Under the pieces are notes generated by a model. That model saw nothing but the letters and a program-made list of their open reading frames with translations. It had not been told where the DNA came from and made no database searches. A stretch of DNA of 64,000 bases from Dermanyssus gallinae. Taxonomy: Eukaryota > Arthropoda > Arachnida > Mesostigmata > Dermanyssidae. The stretch is from positions 1-64,000 of the forward strand of contig QVRM01003919.1 in the NCBI GenBank assembly GCA_003439945.1, in the 5' to 3' direction. The number at the start of each line of letters is the position of its first letter. Within the stretch, counting starts at the first letter, position 1. A program made the position numbers and the translations under genes. Positions 23,855 to 36,357 of this stretch are shown in pieces.

Positions 23855-25798
23855 CCACAGTCATATTCATGAACAGCAGTTAGATCACATTTAAATAAAA
23901 CCTCGACTTGAGGCGCAGACATTGTAATAGCGGTGAGTACAATTTCGCGTCAACTGCTATGGAGAATCATAGTGTAAGATAAAAAAGCTTAAGTAAGGAG
24001 TGGCGAATTAGGTAGAAGATATCGCAGACCCAGTCTAGCTATTCCAGGTCGCCGGCGATTCTATAGACGCGACTACAAAAATGCGAACCGAAAAGGATAT
24101 ACGTAGCAATGCTTTACCATTAGATTACCTTTTAATTGCAATATTATTATTCCAGGCAATGCGAGTAGGTAACGGACAATGTAAGAGCCTTAGAAAAAGG
24201 ACATAAAGGAAATGCAGGTAGGCAATGGATATTTTAAGAGCCTCGGGAAATAGATGAGAATAAATTTGTACATTTTTTTCGAAAACAAACCGCGCCATGT
24301 TGTAACGCTGTATTGGAGATGTAAATCAGTTCTTCGCATACATTTTCGATGTAATGCCTTTTCAAATATTGTGTGGTACCGCCGAGTATTGCGCAATGCA
24401 CATATCAATTTATAGAATTAGGCAAATGAAAGCAGGCATATGATTGCGGAACTAACGAGATAATAAGTGAGATTGTACGTGTAAAGCTCCAGACCGAGAC
24501 ATGGGGAAGAGCAGTTCGCTCTATCAGCGGGGCTGGTCTTGAATTAAACAGAAGTAGCACAATTTTTTGCAGACTTTCTCTTTAGTGAGATTTTTGGCTA
24601 TTAAGCCAAACCGTGATAATCCGCATATAAATATTGCCAAAACTTAGACAACGACTTGAAGCCATGGTGTCCCTGCAGCTAGACATCGCGATCGATCTAG
24701 CCCCTTTTCGAGCATGCACGTATGCATTTACCTGCCTAAGAAGTTTTGGTAGGTTTGCAGAACATGCGCGGAACTCGATAAGTCTATTGGTAAAGCAGCA
24801 TTGAGAGGTGCCCCGCTAGGGACCATTTCTCTTTGTGCAAAGGGTTTAACCACTGCTTTTTGTGAAAGGGGAGCTATGTTCGAAACTACCTCCCTCCCGG
24901 TGTAAGGTTTAAGGCTTAAGCCGATGGCCTTAATATGTATTACAAGGTTTGCCAGGATGACGACTGTAGGCTTCTGCAAAAAGCCTGCGATCGCGTCGCT
25001 CGACGGGCGCACATATACGGGACAAACATCTCAATAATGAAGTGTGCGGCTTTGAAAATACGTCCTCAGCGACATTGCACAAAACTTTGACAACCTTGAT
25101 CCCGTACAGTAAGTAGAACGGACGATGAGCGGTGTTCTAGCCAGCGATGAAGTTAATTTTCGAGCACATGTTCGGCACAATCGACTCATTGGCATCCGTT
25201 ATCTGCAACTTAGCTTTCCGTTTGGTTGTAGTAAAACGACTAAACTATTATGAGCCCCGGCCTAGACACTCAGTCCGGACAAAATGTGTCGCACCTACTA
25301 ATGATATTGCGGTTGCTATGCTATTACGCCATTAACGACATGTGCCCTTGGCAAATGGCTCGACCAATGAGATCCTTTATGTGTCAATAAATTTATATTT
25401 GAAATGAATATGTGTGTCATGGCATCGTCGCTAACAAATACGAATGCCAATAAAGAGAGAGAGAGAAGCGCAAATATGCGAAACACAAGAAGAGCTAGAT
25501 ATATAGATAGAAATACTGGCATGTATGGCAATGTTTATTTGTATATATAAAGAGTGCATAAAAGTAGTGGCAGTGAAAGGAGATTGTTCTCGTTTTATAC
25601 GCTGCTATGCTGAGTTCATGTATGAAGGTGTTTCAAGAATTAGGAAAGTGAACTAACGCGTTTACTCGTCTCATGGCAATTCTTACTCATTTTAGGCGAA
25701 AAAATAGCAGAGAAAATTTGTCGCTGAGGCAAGTTACGATTTACAAATTTGCAATCAACAATAAAATTCGTCACGTTTTCTCTAAACACTTCTGTGGA
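20661..25798. other. AT-rich intergenic stretch
   Basis: (TA)n at 22919-22957 and 23801-23851, CA/TA at 22799-22833. ORFs near 21829-22312, 23069-23515 and 24728-25012 were read and show no recognised family. Confidence 0.45.
21037..21106. repeat. (TA)n tract
   Basis: About 70 bases of uninterrupted TA. Confidence 0.95.
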
Positions 25799-26545
25799 TA
25801 ATCAATCAATCAATTTCATTTATTCACCTTTGTAGGTAGCAGTCAAATACTTAGTCAAACAAAATCCATGTACTTATACAAGAGTAACAACACAAGACTA
25901 GAGTAATTTCAGGAATAAAAATGTTTCAGCCAAGTCAGCTTGCCAGGCTTCCCAGCGATTGTACTGTACTAGGGGGCAGTTAGCCGCGTGGTATTTATCA
26001 CAAAAACTCCCACATCTAGAGCATTTACAACTATCGCAAGGGTCATGGAAACCCCGCTCCACACAGAGCTTGTGGTGAAAACCATGAATGGCGAATCGGG
26101 TCACAACATGTCTGTTTAGCCTATGTGTTCCTTTCCACCCACTATTCCTCATTGCCCCCGTGTTAAGGAACTCTACGTCAATGTCCGCCACTTTGTCCTC
26201 CCAATCCCTGCGGTTTGCAAGAAAGGCCTTCGTCACGGGTAGATTGAAGCGACGTTGCAGGTCCTCAGAGAGCAGCGGCGTGTCCGCGAGGAGATATACG
26301 TAGCGGTTCCGAGCCGTCAGATGTAGACCCAGAGCTCGTTTAAGGAAGGAGGCCTTGACGCGGTTTAATTGTTCGAGGTTCTCTGCCGTGAGGTGGTCCC
26401 AGGTGACTCTCACCCCATAGGTCGCGATCGGAGCTATCTTGAGTTCGAACAGTCTGAGTGCCGTCTTCAGCGATAGTCTGTTCAGAGATTTGATCGCCTT
26501 CTGTGGATAATTCCTATTGTCAGAGCAAAGAACGTCAACTATAGT
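25799..26545 (-). pseudogene. 3' fragment of a non-LTR retrotransposon (reverse transcriptase C-terminus)
   Basis: The - frame is open from about 26545 to the stop at 25898 and reads LNRLSLKTALRLFELKIAP, TYGVRVTWDHL, NRVKASFLKRALGL and then a Cys/His module CDSCKCSRCGSFCDKYH. This is the thumb and C-terminal zinc region of arthropod LINE pol proteins; the RT core is missing, so the copy is 5'-truncated. The 3' UTR ends in AATAAATGAAATTGATTGATTGATT (given here only as (TTGA)n tail, 25799-25825), as in CR1/L2-like or related LINEs with short-repeat tails. Coding part unbroken, so a fairly recent copy. Confidence 0.78.
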
Positions 26546-26589
26546 AATCTCGGATTGTGTACCTGTTTAAAAAGCGCACTTGAAAAAAG

Positions 26590-26648
<59 letters not shown>
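26590..26648. repeat. (TA)n tract
   Basis: About 59 bases of TA at the 5' side of the LINE fragment; a second run lies at 26719-26737. Confidence 0.95.
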
Positions 26649-26649
<1 letters not shown>

Positions 26650-28500
26650 CGAACCATGACGATTGAAACTGGCAAACCTTATGTAAAAAAGGCAAAATAT
26701 ATATGAGTATATAATAAGTATATATATATATATATATGGCTAAGTAAAGTTTGATGTATGTTTACAATGCAGTTAGCAAACAAAGAAAAAGTCACTCATT
26801 GTGTGCGACGGCAGACCTGCCTACTCGGTGTGGTCGAAGCGTGGAGCATCAATTCCTGGTAGCCATATCTGTTGGCGTTATTGTTCAGGCCATCTATCAC
26901 TCAATGCGGTAGCGGCGGCGAAACATTGCGCTGCCAATACTCTAGAGCATAAACGAAATCTGCGATAACAAAACTAAACAAACTAGCAACGACAACAACA
27001 GCAGCAACAACAAAAACAACAACAACAACAACCTCAACCACAACGGCAAGGTCAGCAGCAGCAACAATAGAAATCATGACGACAATGACAAGAACAACCA
27101 AGCTTGTGACGATGATGTGCCGATGTCGTTTGACGGTGGGCCCATTCTGCGTATATCGGCCCAGCTCTAACGCAGCTACTCTGCGCATTGATTGGTTGGC
27201 CATGCTATTTCGTTCGAAAAGACCTTGCCCCACTTCGATCGATGGCAGCAGCCGCTTCAGTCCCCGGCGGCCGGCTCTATCGGCTCCATCGGTTCCATCC
27301 ATCGGAGCTGACTCAGAATCGAGTTGGGCGGCGAGTTCACCATCGTTACTGTTCCACGCGGCTTGTGGATCGGAGCGTCAGAAGTCCACGGGTTGATCCC
27401 CGTGTTTTCCCGTGGTTCTTGCTGCTGCTGCTGCGTCTGTTGCTCCTATCGTTACCGTGACTATGGCCCGCCACACACAGCCAGAATACATCCACGCTTC
27501 GTTCGGGCACGTTTGTTGGGCTCGCCACGTACAACTACTCCCTTCTGATTGATCAGTCAGTGTGGTTCGGGACCGATTGATCGAGCTTGATCTGTGTGGT
27601 TCTGTCGTCCTATGTGTCGTACCGTCGCCTCAAACCCGTTCTCCGGCAATAGTTGCGCCGCTCCGGTGTAGGTTTATGTCTGTGTCGTATGAGCAACCGA
27701 CAAATCGATCAAGCCTATGACGGGATGGACGCACGGATGCTTCACGGCTCCACGACCTTGGCTGCGCATGTCAATGGTTTTATGCGTGTTAATGTATATA
27801 TATATATATATATATAGGGAGCGAAGTACAAGGGAGAGATACACACACACACCTGTAGTGACTAGCATCCGAATCAAACGTACTGGATTAGTCACCTCCC
27901 GATTGGGAAAAGTTTTATCACTACAAACTCTGGCAAATGCACGCTCGGTGACCTTCAATACGAACCCCCTGCAGAGTCGTCGCTCTACTGTTTGATGCGT
28001 ATGTTGTCGTTGTAGTAACAATAACTCGCAGGCACAAATCGTCAATAGCGATGCTGAGTCTGATTTGATGCCTCAGTGACATGAGACGGGCAACAATCGA
28101 TTGATTGCCAGAACTGGAGGTCTTGCTGGTAGCCTGCCCTTGAATATTGACGGCGTATCGTCTAACTAATCGAGGCTATTGTTAATGTCATTTGTAAGCT
28201 AACAACAGAAGCTATCAAACGTGCAAGTTCAACGAGAGGCCCCATCGGCTTTGCGTGTGCAGCGCGCAAAGATCGAACCCACAACTTGTGGTATTAGAGT
28301 CAGTGCGAGCCACCTCTATTGCATTGCTGCACAGATTTCGAGCCGTTTTGTCGTTGTTATTGTTGTTGTGGTCGTTGTTATTGTTGTTGCTGTTCTTGTT
28401 GTTGTTGCTAAGAGTAGACACCCACTGCCCCTGCGCTTGTTGTTGCACAGCTGTTCAGGGTCGCCATAGCGCGTAATAGGAGTGCATAACTCAATCAATG
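26650..28500. other. GC-richer island with CAA/TTG repeats
   Basis: (CAA/CAG)n at 26985-27070 and (TTG)n at 28340-28412; (TA)n at 27794-27816. Many overlapping ORFs in 27.0-28.1 kb carry no motif. Such islands recur through the window and may be regulatory. Confidence 0.3.
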
Positions 28501-30490
<1,990 letters not shown>

Positions 30491-30499
30491 TGCCAAATA

Positions 30500-30851
30500 A
30501 AACATTTCTAACAGCGAACACTAAAAACGGAAAATTCTGTAGGAAAAAAAGCTCGCCAAAATGCATACTACAGCACTGGCTGCGGAAACTTACCTATGGC
30601 TCGATAAGAAATGTTGCCTATCGGACCTTAAGAGATCTATGGTGATTTACGTGTTCCACACTTCCCGCGTTAAGCATGGAATAGAAACGGGGTTGTTCTC
30701 GGTTGTTTGAAGCAAACCATCTGCCGCAAGTAGCTGGATTTTTCATTGGATATTCTACCGCTCCCGCCTTATAATCCGCATCTACTTATTTTGAATTATT
30801 ATCTATTTCGCTCAATTCCGAATTTTTTGAGAGCCAAACTTTTTATATATA
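30500..30851 (+). pseudogene. mellifera-like mariner transposase scrap
   Basis: 30746-30840 reads DILPLPPYNPHLLILNYYLF and RSIPNFLRAKLF, which follows the LPHPPYSPDLAPSDYHLFRS block around the last catalytic Asp of mellifera-type mariners; both Asp positions are changed. The upstream 250 bases are weak. It ends where the next mariner is inserted. Confidence 0.6.
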
Positions 30852-30853
30852 TA

Positions 30854-32177
30854 CATGGTGTGTTCAAAACGTATCGCAACTTTTGTGTTTTTTTCAAAAA
30901 TTATTCATTTATTCATGAATATCTATTTTGTCCCCTTCAAAGTAATCCCCATGAGATATTATACACTTGTGCCAACGGTTTTTCCAATCTTCGAAGCACT
31001 TCAAAAAACCATTTTTTTTATCTTGTTCAGCTCCTCCTTCGATGCCGTCTTTATCTCGTCAAGCGTAGCGTAACGTCGTCCTTTCATGGGCCTCTTCAGT
31101 TTAGGGAACAAGAAAAAGTCACAGGGGGCCAGATCTGGGGAATACGGTGGCTGCGGCATCATTAGTGTGTTGTTTTTGGCCAAAAACTCGCGCACAAGCA
31201 ACGATGTGTGAGCAGGGGCGTTATCGTGGTGCAAAAGCCAATTTTTGTTCTTCCACAAATCCGGGCGTTTCTGGCGGATTGCTTCGCGCAAATTGCGCAT
31301 AACTTGCAGGTAATATTCCTTATTGACCGTTCTACCCTGTGGCAAGAACTCATGATGCACCACGCCCCTGCAATCGAAGAAAACTGTCAGCAAAACTTTC
31401 ACATTCGACCGAACTTGGCGCGCTTTTTTTCGGTCTTGGTTCGTGCGGCAGCTTCCATTGAGATGATTGAGCTTTGGTTTCCACGTCATAACCATAAACC
31501 CACGATTCGTCACCAGTTATGACCCTCTGGAGCAAATTTGGGTCGTCGCGGACAGAGTCCAACATCTCATTAGCAATGTTCATGCGATGCTGTTTTTGGT
31601 CGCAATTGAGCAATTTTGGTACGAATTTCGCGGCGACCCGTCTCATGCCCAAATCATTGATAAAAATCGAATGGCACGAGCCAATCGATATGTTTAGGTC
31701 CTCAGCAACTTCTCTAACGGTGATTCGACGATTGGCCAATACCATTTTCTCCACTTCATTAATTTTTTCGTCTGTTGTTGAAGTGCTCGGGCGTCCGGCA
31801 CGCTCTTCGTCGTTCACATCTTCTCGGCCTTCTGAGAACATTTTGTACCACCGATAAACGTTGCTTCGGTCCAAGGTAGCTTCTCCGTATGCCACAGTCA
31901 ACATTCGGAATGCATCCGCGCACTTAATTTCGTTTTTTCACACAAAATTTGATACAGGTTCTTTGATCCATTTTTTTGAATAGGTAAAAATCGAAGACGA
32001 TCCAAAACACGTGCAAGCAAAGCAGCTGTCAACAATTAAGTGAACATTCAAAATGGCCGAGCTTGTCGGCATAAGTGAGAGACATGAGTACCAACATAAC
32101 GCCACAAAAAATCGAAATTCGAATATACGTAACCCGCGAAAATTTTTTCCCCCCGCGATACTTTTTGAACACACCTC

Positions 32178-32178
<1 letters not shown>
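30854..32178 (-). mobile_element. Near-intact mariner transposon (DD34D)
   Basis: A 1325-bp element bounded by TA (30852-30853, 32179-32180) and by terminal inverted repeats that start CATGGTGTGTTCAAAACG (left) and CGAGGTGTGTTCAAAAAG (right, - strand), 24 bp with three mismatches. It holds one transposase gene on the - strand, broken only by three homopolymer length changes. It sits in a TA-rich spot between two older elements. Confidence 0.93.
30909..31971 (-). pseudogene. mariner transposase, broken by three homopolymer indels
   Basis: The cut-and-paste transposase starts at ATG 31971-31969 and would end at TAA 30911-30909, about 354 codons. Visible are the HTH region with GRPSTSTTDEKI and ITVREVAEDLNIS, the first Asp in TGDESWVYGYD, the second in HHDNAPAHTS and the third in PYSPDLAPCDFFLFPKLKR, that is DD34D. 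The frame shifts at A6 31933-31938 (one base too many), at A7 31424-31430 (one too many) and at T6 31003-31008 (one too few). All other codons read normally. Either very recent decay or sequencing error. Confidence 0.9.
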
Positions 32179-32213
<35 letters not shown>

Positions 32214-32221
32214 TATATATA
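32177..32221. repeat. (TA)n tract between mariner and LINE
   Basis: About 45 bases of TA with one CG interruption, spanning the right end of the mariner and the left edge of the LINE fragment. Confidence 0.9.
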
Positions 32222-33150
32222 TCCCACGGACCAGAGGAGCAAGCGACTCTCGGCGCAGGCTCTTAGCATCAGTAATAGACAGCATTATGTTATAAGCCGC
32301 ACCCTCATGGGAATGCACGACTACAAGAGCTACAACACGTCGCCTCCTCAACAAGACCCAAAACCTATGGCGTTTAACATAACACGAGCAAGTCGTACGG
32401 CTTCCACAGCAGCCGTACAGGTAATCTCCAGACAAATTCCCTGGGACTTTAGAGTTAAAGAATTGGCATCAAGAAACCCTGTAACCAACGTTCTGACGGA
32501 GGGCACACTAGTCAGCAGAACCGACACAATTAGCGAATGGAGCCAGCAATGGGAAGCAATCCAGCCGGGCCATCCTGGATATTGGACAAGATCAATACTT
32601 CCTGATCTTAAAAATGGTACAGCCTCAAACACGGCTCGCTTACCTACCCACTCGCGCAACTGCTAACAGGCCATGGTGCCTGTTTTCAGCAGTACCTACA
32701 CCGCATTGGTAAAACTGACTCCCCTGTATGCCGCATGTGCAACTCGGGGGAGCAGGATGATGTAAGGCACTGCTATGAGCGGTGCTCCTTTTTCGACACT
32801 GAGCGAGAGCTATTGTCCCGGAACCTAGGACTGCAGAACCCCCTGACATGCCAGGCCCTTGTAGAGGCGCTCCTCAAAGATCATAAATCCTGGATTCTGG
32901 TAAGAAGATTCGCACAAGGTATCTCAGAGGCGAAAATAACCGCCATACAATGCCGAGCAGCCTAAATGGCAAGAAGCGTGGCCAGGTGAAGTAATCTCGA
33001 GGAGACAGTATTGCGGCCCGCCCCCCGTCAAGGGGCAAAGAGGACGACTGGATTTTAGTGGGTGCGAGTCCCACACTACTGTAGCTTTAACGACGTCGCC
33101 CGGTGTGCATAACGCATTTTACCAGGTACCTCTATTAAAAAAAATATATA
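32215..33150 (+). pseudogene. R1-clade LINE 3' fragment, second subfamily
   Basis: The + translation starts at IPRTRGASDSRRRLLASVIDS, level with LPNIHGPRARIRKLLMTVAES of the intact ORF2, then AVQVISRQIPWDFRVKELAS, and ends with HRIGKTDSPVCRMCNSGEQDD and HCYERC (about 32700-32790), the terminal CCHC, and a C-terminus at about 32965. Stops and shifts are few (near 32290 and 32662). The 3' UTR keeps stem III (GTGGG 33058-33062 with CCCAC 33070-33074) but has lost stem II. An A-run ends it at about 33143. Confidence 0.8.
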
Positions 33151-33164
33151 TATATATATATCGT

Positions 33165-33300
33165 CATGCTCTCGCGTACACCCTGCAGACTATCTGGACC
33201 GAACTTCCCAAAGAAATTTGTGTACTTACCTCAGTCAGATTATTTAAACGTGAGGTGAAGAAATGGGTAACGAGTAAAAACTCTAGTCAAAACTAGATAC
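33165..33300 (+). pseudogene. Possible LINE C-terminal scrap
   Basis: YTLQTIWTELPKEICVLTSV followed by RLFKREVKKWV resembles the WNxLPxEIR...FKxxLK ending of CR1-like pol proteins. Too short to be sure. Confidence 0.3.
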
Positions 33301-33495
33301 CCGTCAATAGGTTGAAGAAAGCGTGTCATGCATGTGAACGGAAGAAGTTTTTAGCGACTTCAATTGTAAGTTTCGTATGGAGTGAGACATGTTAAAGTAT
33401 GAAATAGATCATGTTGGTGCTAATACACATTTTATATACGAGAACATAAGCATTGTGAAATTGCGGCTCCGTGAATAAACCTCAAATTAAAATTG

Positions 33496-33534
<39 letters not shown>

Positions 33535-33537
<3 letters not shown>

Positions 33538-34850
33538 TCCCTGAAAAATTTATAGGACCATCCATTTTTGTTACATTTCACGCATTTAATATAACCATCG
33601 TGTAAATATCATAGTGATACATGCCCACAGAGTAACAGCGGAGACTTCTATCGACATTTGGAGTCTCGGATTACTTTGAACCACGAGATGTTTGCATTTG
33701 GCACAGCTACACCACAAAAAAGATAAGGCCACTAGCAAGATACCTGGTTTAACAAATGAATTAAGCGGATTAACGGCATTTGGGCTAATTTCACGGCATT
33801 TAGCAACTATACTTAATACTCAGTAAACTTCCCATTAAGTCGGATAAACTCAAAAGTGCGGTTTGGTATAGTGTTAAACAAATTTTGGATGACGTTTTGC
33901 AAGAGCTCGTCCCAAGCCTCAAAAATTGTTTTTTATAGGTGTAAACTTATTGTTCGAGCCAGCTTCACACATTCTGAATCATATTAAGATCAGGTGAGAG
34001 TGCAGGCCAGCGAAGGACATTATTGTGACGTTGGTCGAACCAGCTTTCGATCAGCCTAACGGTGTGAATTGGGGCGTTATCGTGTGTAAAAACGAAGTCT
34101 GGCCCTCCCAACAGCTTAAAATGTGCCGAATGCTCTTTTAGTAAATCCCCGTAGCGCGTCGAATAAACACGACCGTCTAAAAACACAATCGATGACTTTG
34201 TATAATACCCGACAGCAGCCCAGATCACCACTGAACCGCCACCTCAGTGACGTTGGTTCTTGAAAATTCGTTTTTCCTTGCGGACATCGTGCGAATAATA
34301 GTAAAATCAATCCGATTCATCAAAGTTATACTTTTTCATCCGAAAAGAGCACTCTGTGTAATTCAGTGGTCCATGACATCGTATCGTGGGCACTTAGTGG
34401 TCCATGACATTTTGTCGTGGGCGAAATCAAGACGAGCTTTCATCGGTCAGCGATCAATCGTTGTTTTTCTTGTGTTTTTTGCGAATGTGTCGTCCTGAGG
34501 AAGCTTTGCGCATTTCGCATGTTCGTTTACACGTCGGCCGCCGCCGCATTTGCCCTCGCCGAGGGCGCAGAGTTCGATGCTTTCTTCAGAATTGCAGCTC
34601 GTTTCGTTCCGAAATAGAATTTGGACGCCCGGAACTATTTCTTTACGGCGTATTTTTACCTAATTAACAAATGTATTTACTACTTGGGCACAACGCCTCA
34701 ATTGACTGGAAATTTTGCGATAAGAGAGGCCTATGCTCTTATAAGCCTTGATATGGACCTTTTCTTCACCCATGAGGCGCCAGCCTACGCCTATCGATTC
34801 AACAAAGAACAAACTTCTGGTAGGAGGTCTGCCTTTGTTTCTGTCGAGCC
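33535..34850 (-). pseudogene. Tc1-like transposon remnant (DD34E)
   Basis: At the left edge CAGTCCCTGAAAAATTTATA (33536-33555) has the look of a Tc1 terminal repeat. The - strand reads, in shifting frames from about 34800, a HTH-like RLMGEEKVHIKAYKS, LRNAQSFLRTT (for VRNVQRFLRKT), LVLISPTTKCHGP/MSWTTELHRVLFSDEKV, then VIWAAVGYYTKSSIVFLDGR, DFVFTHDNAPIHTVRLIESW and WPALSPDLNMIQNV. These carry the second Asp and, in N-I-Q, a lost final Glu. A 17-base segment with ATGTCATGGACCACT is duplicated near 34367-34410. No right terminal repeat was found. Confidence 0.85.
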
Positions 34851-35202
34851 GTTAAATGAGCCCAAACGTCGTTAATCTGCTTAATTCACTCGTTAAGACA
34901 TGCATCTTGCTAGTGACATTATCATTTTTTCGCGGCGTAGCTGTGCCAAATTTCGCTACTTTGTTTTCTAGCTGGTACTCGATTGCGCACGGCGTCAATG
35001 TGCATATGTATACATGCACATGTACGACACAAGCGTAGCTTGCGTAGCTTCGTGGTACAACGCGATCTCTTTTGTCCCGGAGGCGCCTTTGATCCGTCAT
35101 ACGTGCGAGCACTCAACGCCTGCAAGCCTCGATTGTTTTTCTGGTCGTTTGTCGTTCGCAGCCGCCCGTCTATCTCTTTCTGCGTCGGTATCTCTTTCTC
35201 TC

Positions 35203-35247
<45 letters not shown>

Positions 35248-35472
35248 GTATATATATCCCCTATCTTTCTCTGTCTCTCTCTCTCACCCTTTATACTAAG
35301 TCCCCCTTCGCCCCTCCCCTCTCGTGCTCGTTATGGCTAAATGAAGGCGTTTTCATTCGCATTATTACTAATTCGCTGTATTCTCTATTCTCACTGCAAG
35401 CACTGCGGCCGACCACTGCCGCTACCGCATGGACTACAACAGTAGAACCACTACATTGTCGTCGTCGTCATC
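34851..35472. other. Non-coding stretch with (TA)n
   Basis: (TA)n at 35206-35258 followed by a CT-rich patch (35265-35330). Possibly 5' leader or promoter of the ORF at 35473. Confidence 0.3.
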
Positions 35473-35610
35473 ATGCCGCCGATGCAGATGATGATACTTA
35501 TCAGTGCCCTATTCACACTTTCTGTTGTTGCTTGCCCATGTGAAGGGGAGCCACTGGTCGTATTGTCAGGGCAGTCACCACCGCCGGCCAATCACAATAC
35601 CACTGTGTGA
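35473..35610 (+). CDS. Possible first exon with signal peptide (candidate start of the metalloprotease)
   Basis: The 45-codon ORF reads MPPMQMMILISALFTLSVVA and then CPCEGEP, a textbook signal peptide with cleavage after VVA or VACP, and ends close to a TGA that overlaps a donor ACTGT|GTGAGG at 35607. With that donor the exon ends in phase 2, which fits the phase-2 acceptor of the propeptide exon at 46239. It lies on the same strand 10.6 kb upstream with only transposon debris between. Start chosen as the first of several Met codons. No transcript evidence; intermediate exons are possible. Confidence 0.45.
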   Translation: MPPMQMMILISALFTLSVVACPCEGEPLVVLSGQSPPPANHNTTV

Positions 35611-36301
35611 GGCGCGGCTTAGTCTGTCTGATTTGCTGTCCATCGCTCGGACGCCCCCCCCCCCCCCCGCGGTGCTGGAAGAGAGAGTGGACGAGCGTCG
35701 AGCGGCGGAACCCGATCATCGGACATCATTGTGCTTGCTCCCTATTGTGCTCACGCTCTCGTGGTGTGGAGTCTCGTGGTGCGGCCGGGTCGCCGGACGT
35801 TACAGTACAGGCCCGGCCCGGCCGCGTCATGTCAACGTGATGATCGCAACGAAACAAAGCGACCGGTTACATAAGCTAATTTCGTCGTCGTCAGCTTTCG
35901 ACAGACAGAAAACATCGTGTTGGCAAGAGTCCAAACATTACACACCTGTAATACTATCATTCAATCGTAACAACAACAACAATAACGACGGCGACAACAA
36001 CGACAACAGCAAAAAGATAGAGAGGAAGACAATGACTGAGTGAGAGAAAGCGAAACAGAGAGAAAACGAAAAAGAAACGTGGGGCAAACAATTTTAAATA
36101 TAAATCATAAATAATTTCTTATATAAATATATATATATATATAGTTCATGCATGTAAGGTATTACTTATTAGTTATATATATATATATATATATCCGTTG
36201 TAGCCGAATCAAGTCGGCGTCAAAAATGATATCTACAGCTAATGGACTTCCAAAAATTTTAAAGCTTATATCATTCATGCATGTAAGGTAATACTTACTA
36301 G

Positions 36302-36357
<56 letters not shown>

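Noticed and set aside
26901..27548. Overlapping ORFs in a GC-richer island
   Set aside because: They depend on CAA/CAG/CTG repeats and change character in each frame; no start context with donor was convincing.
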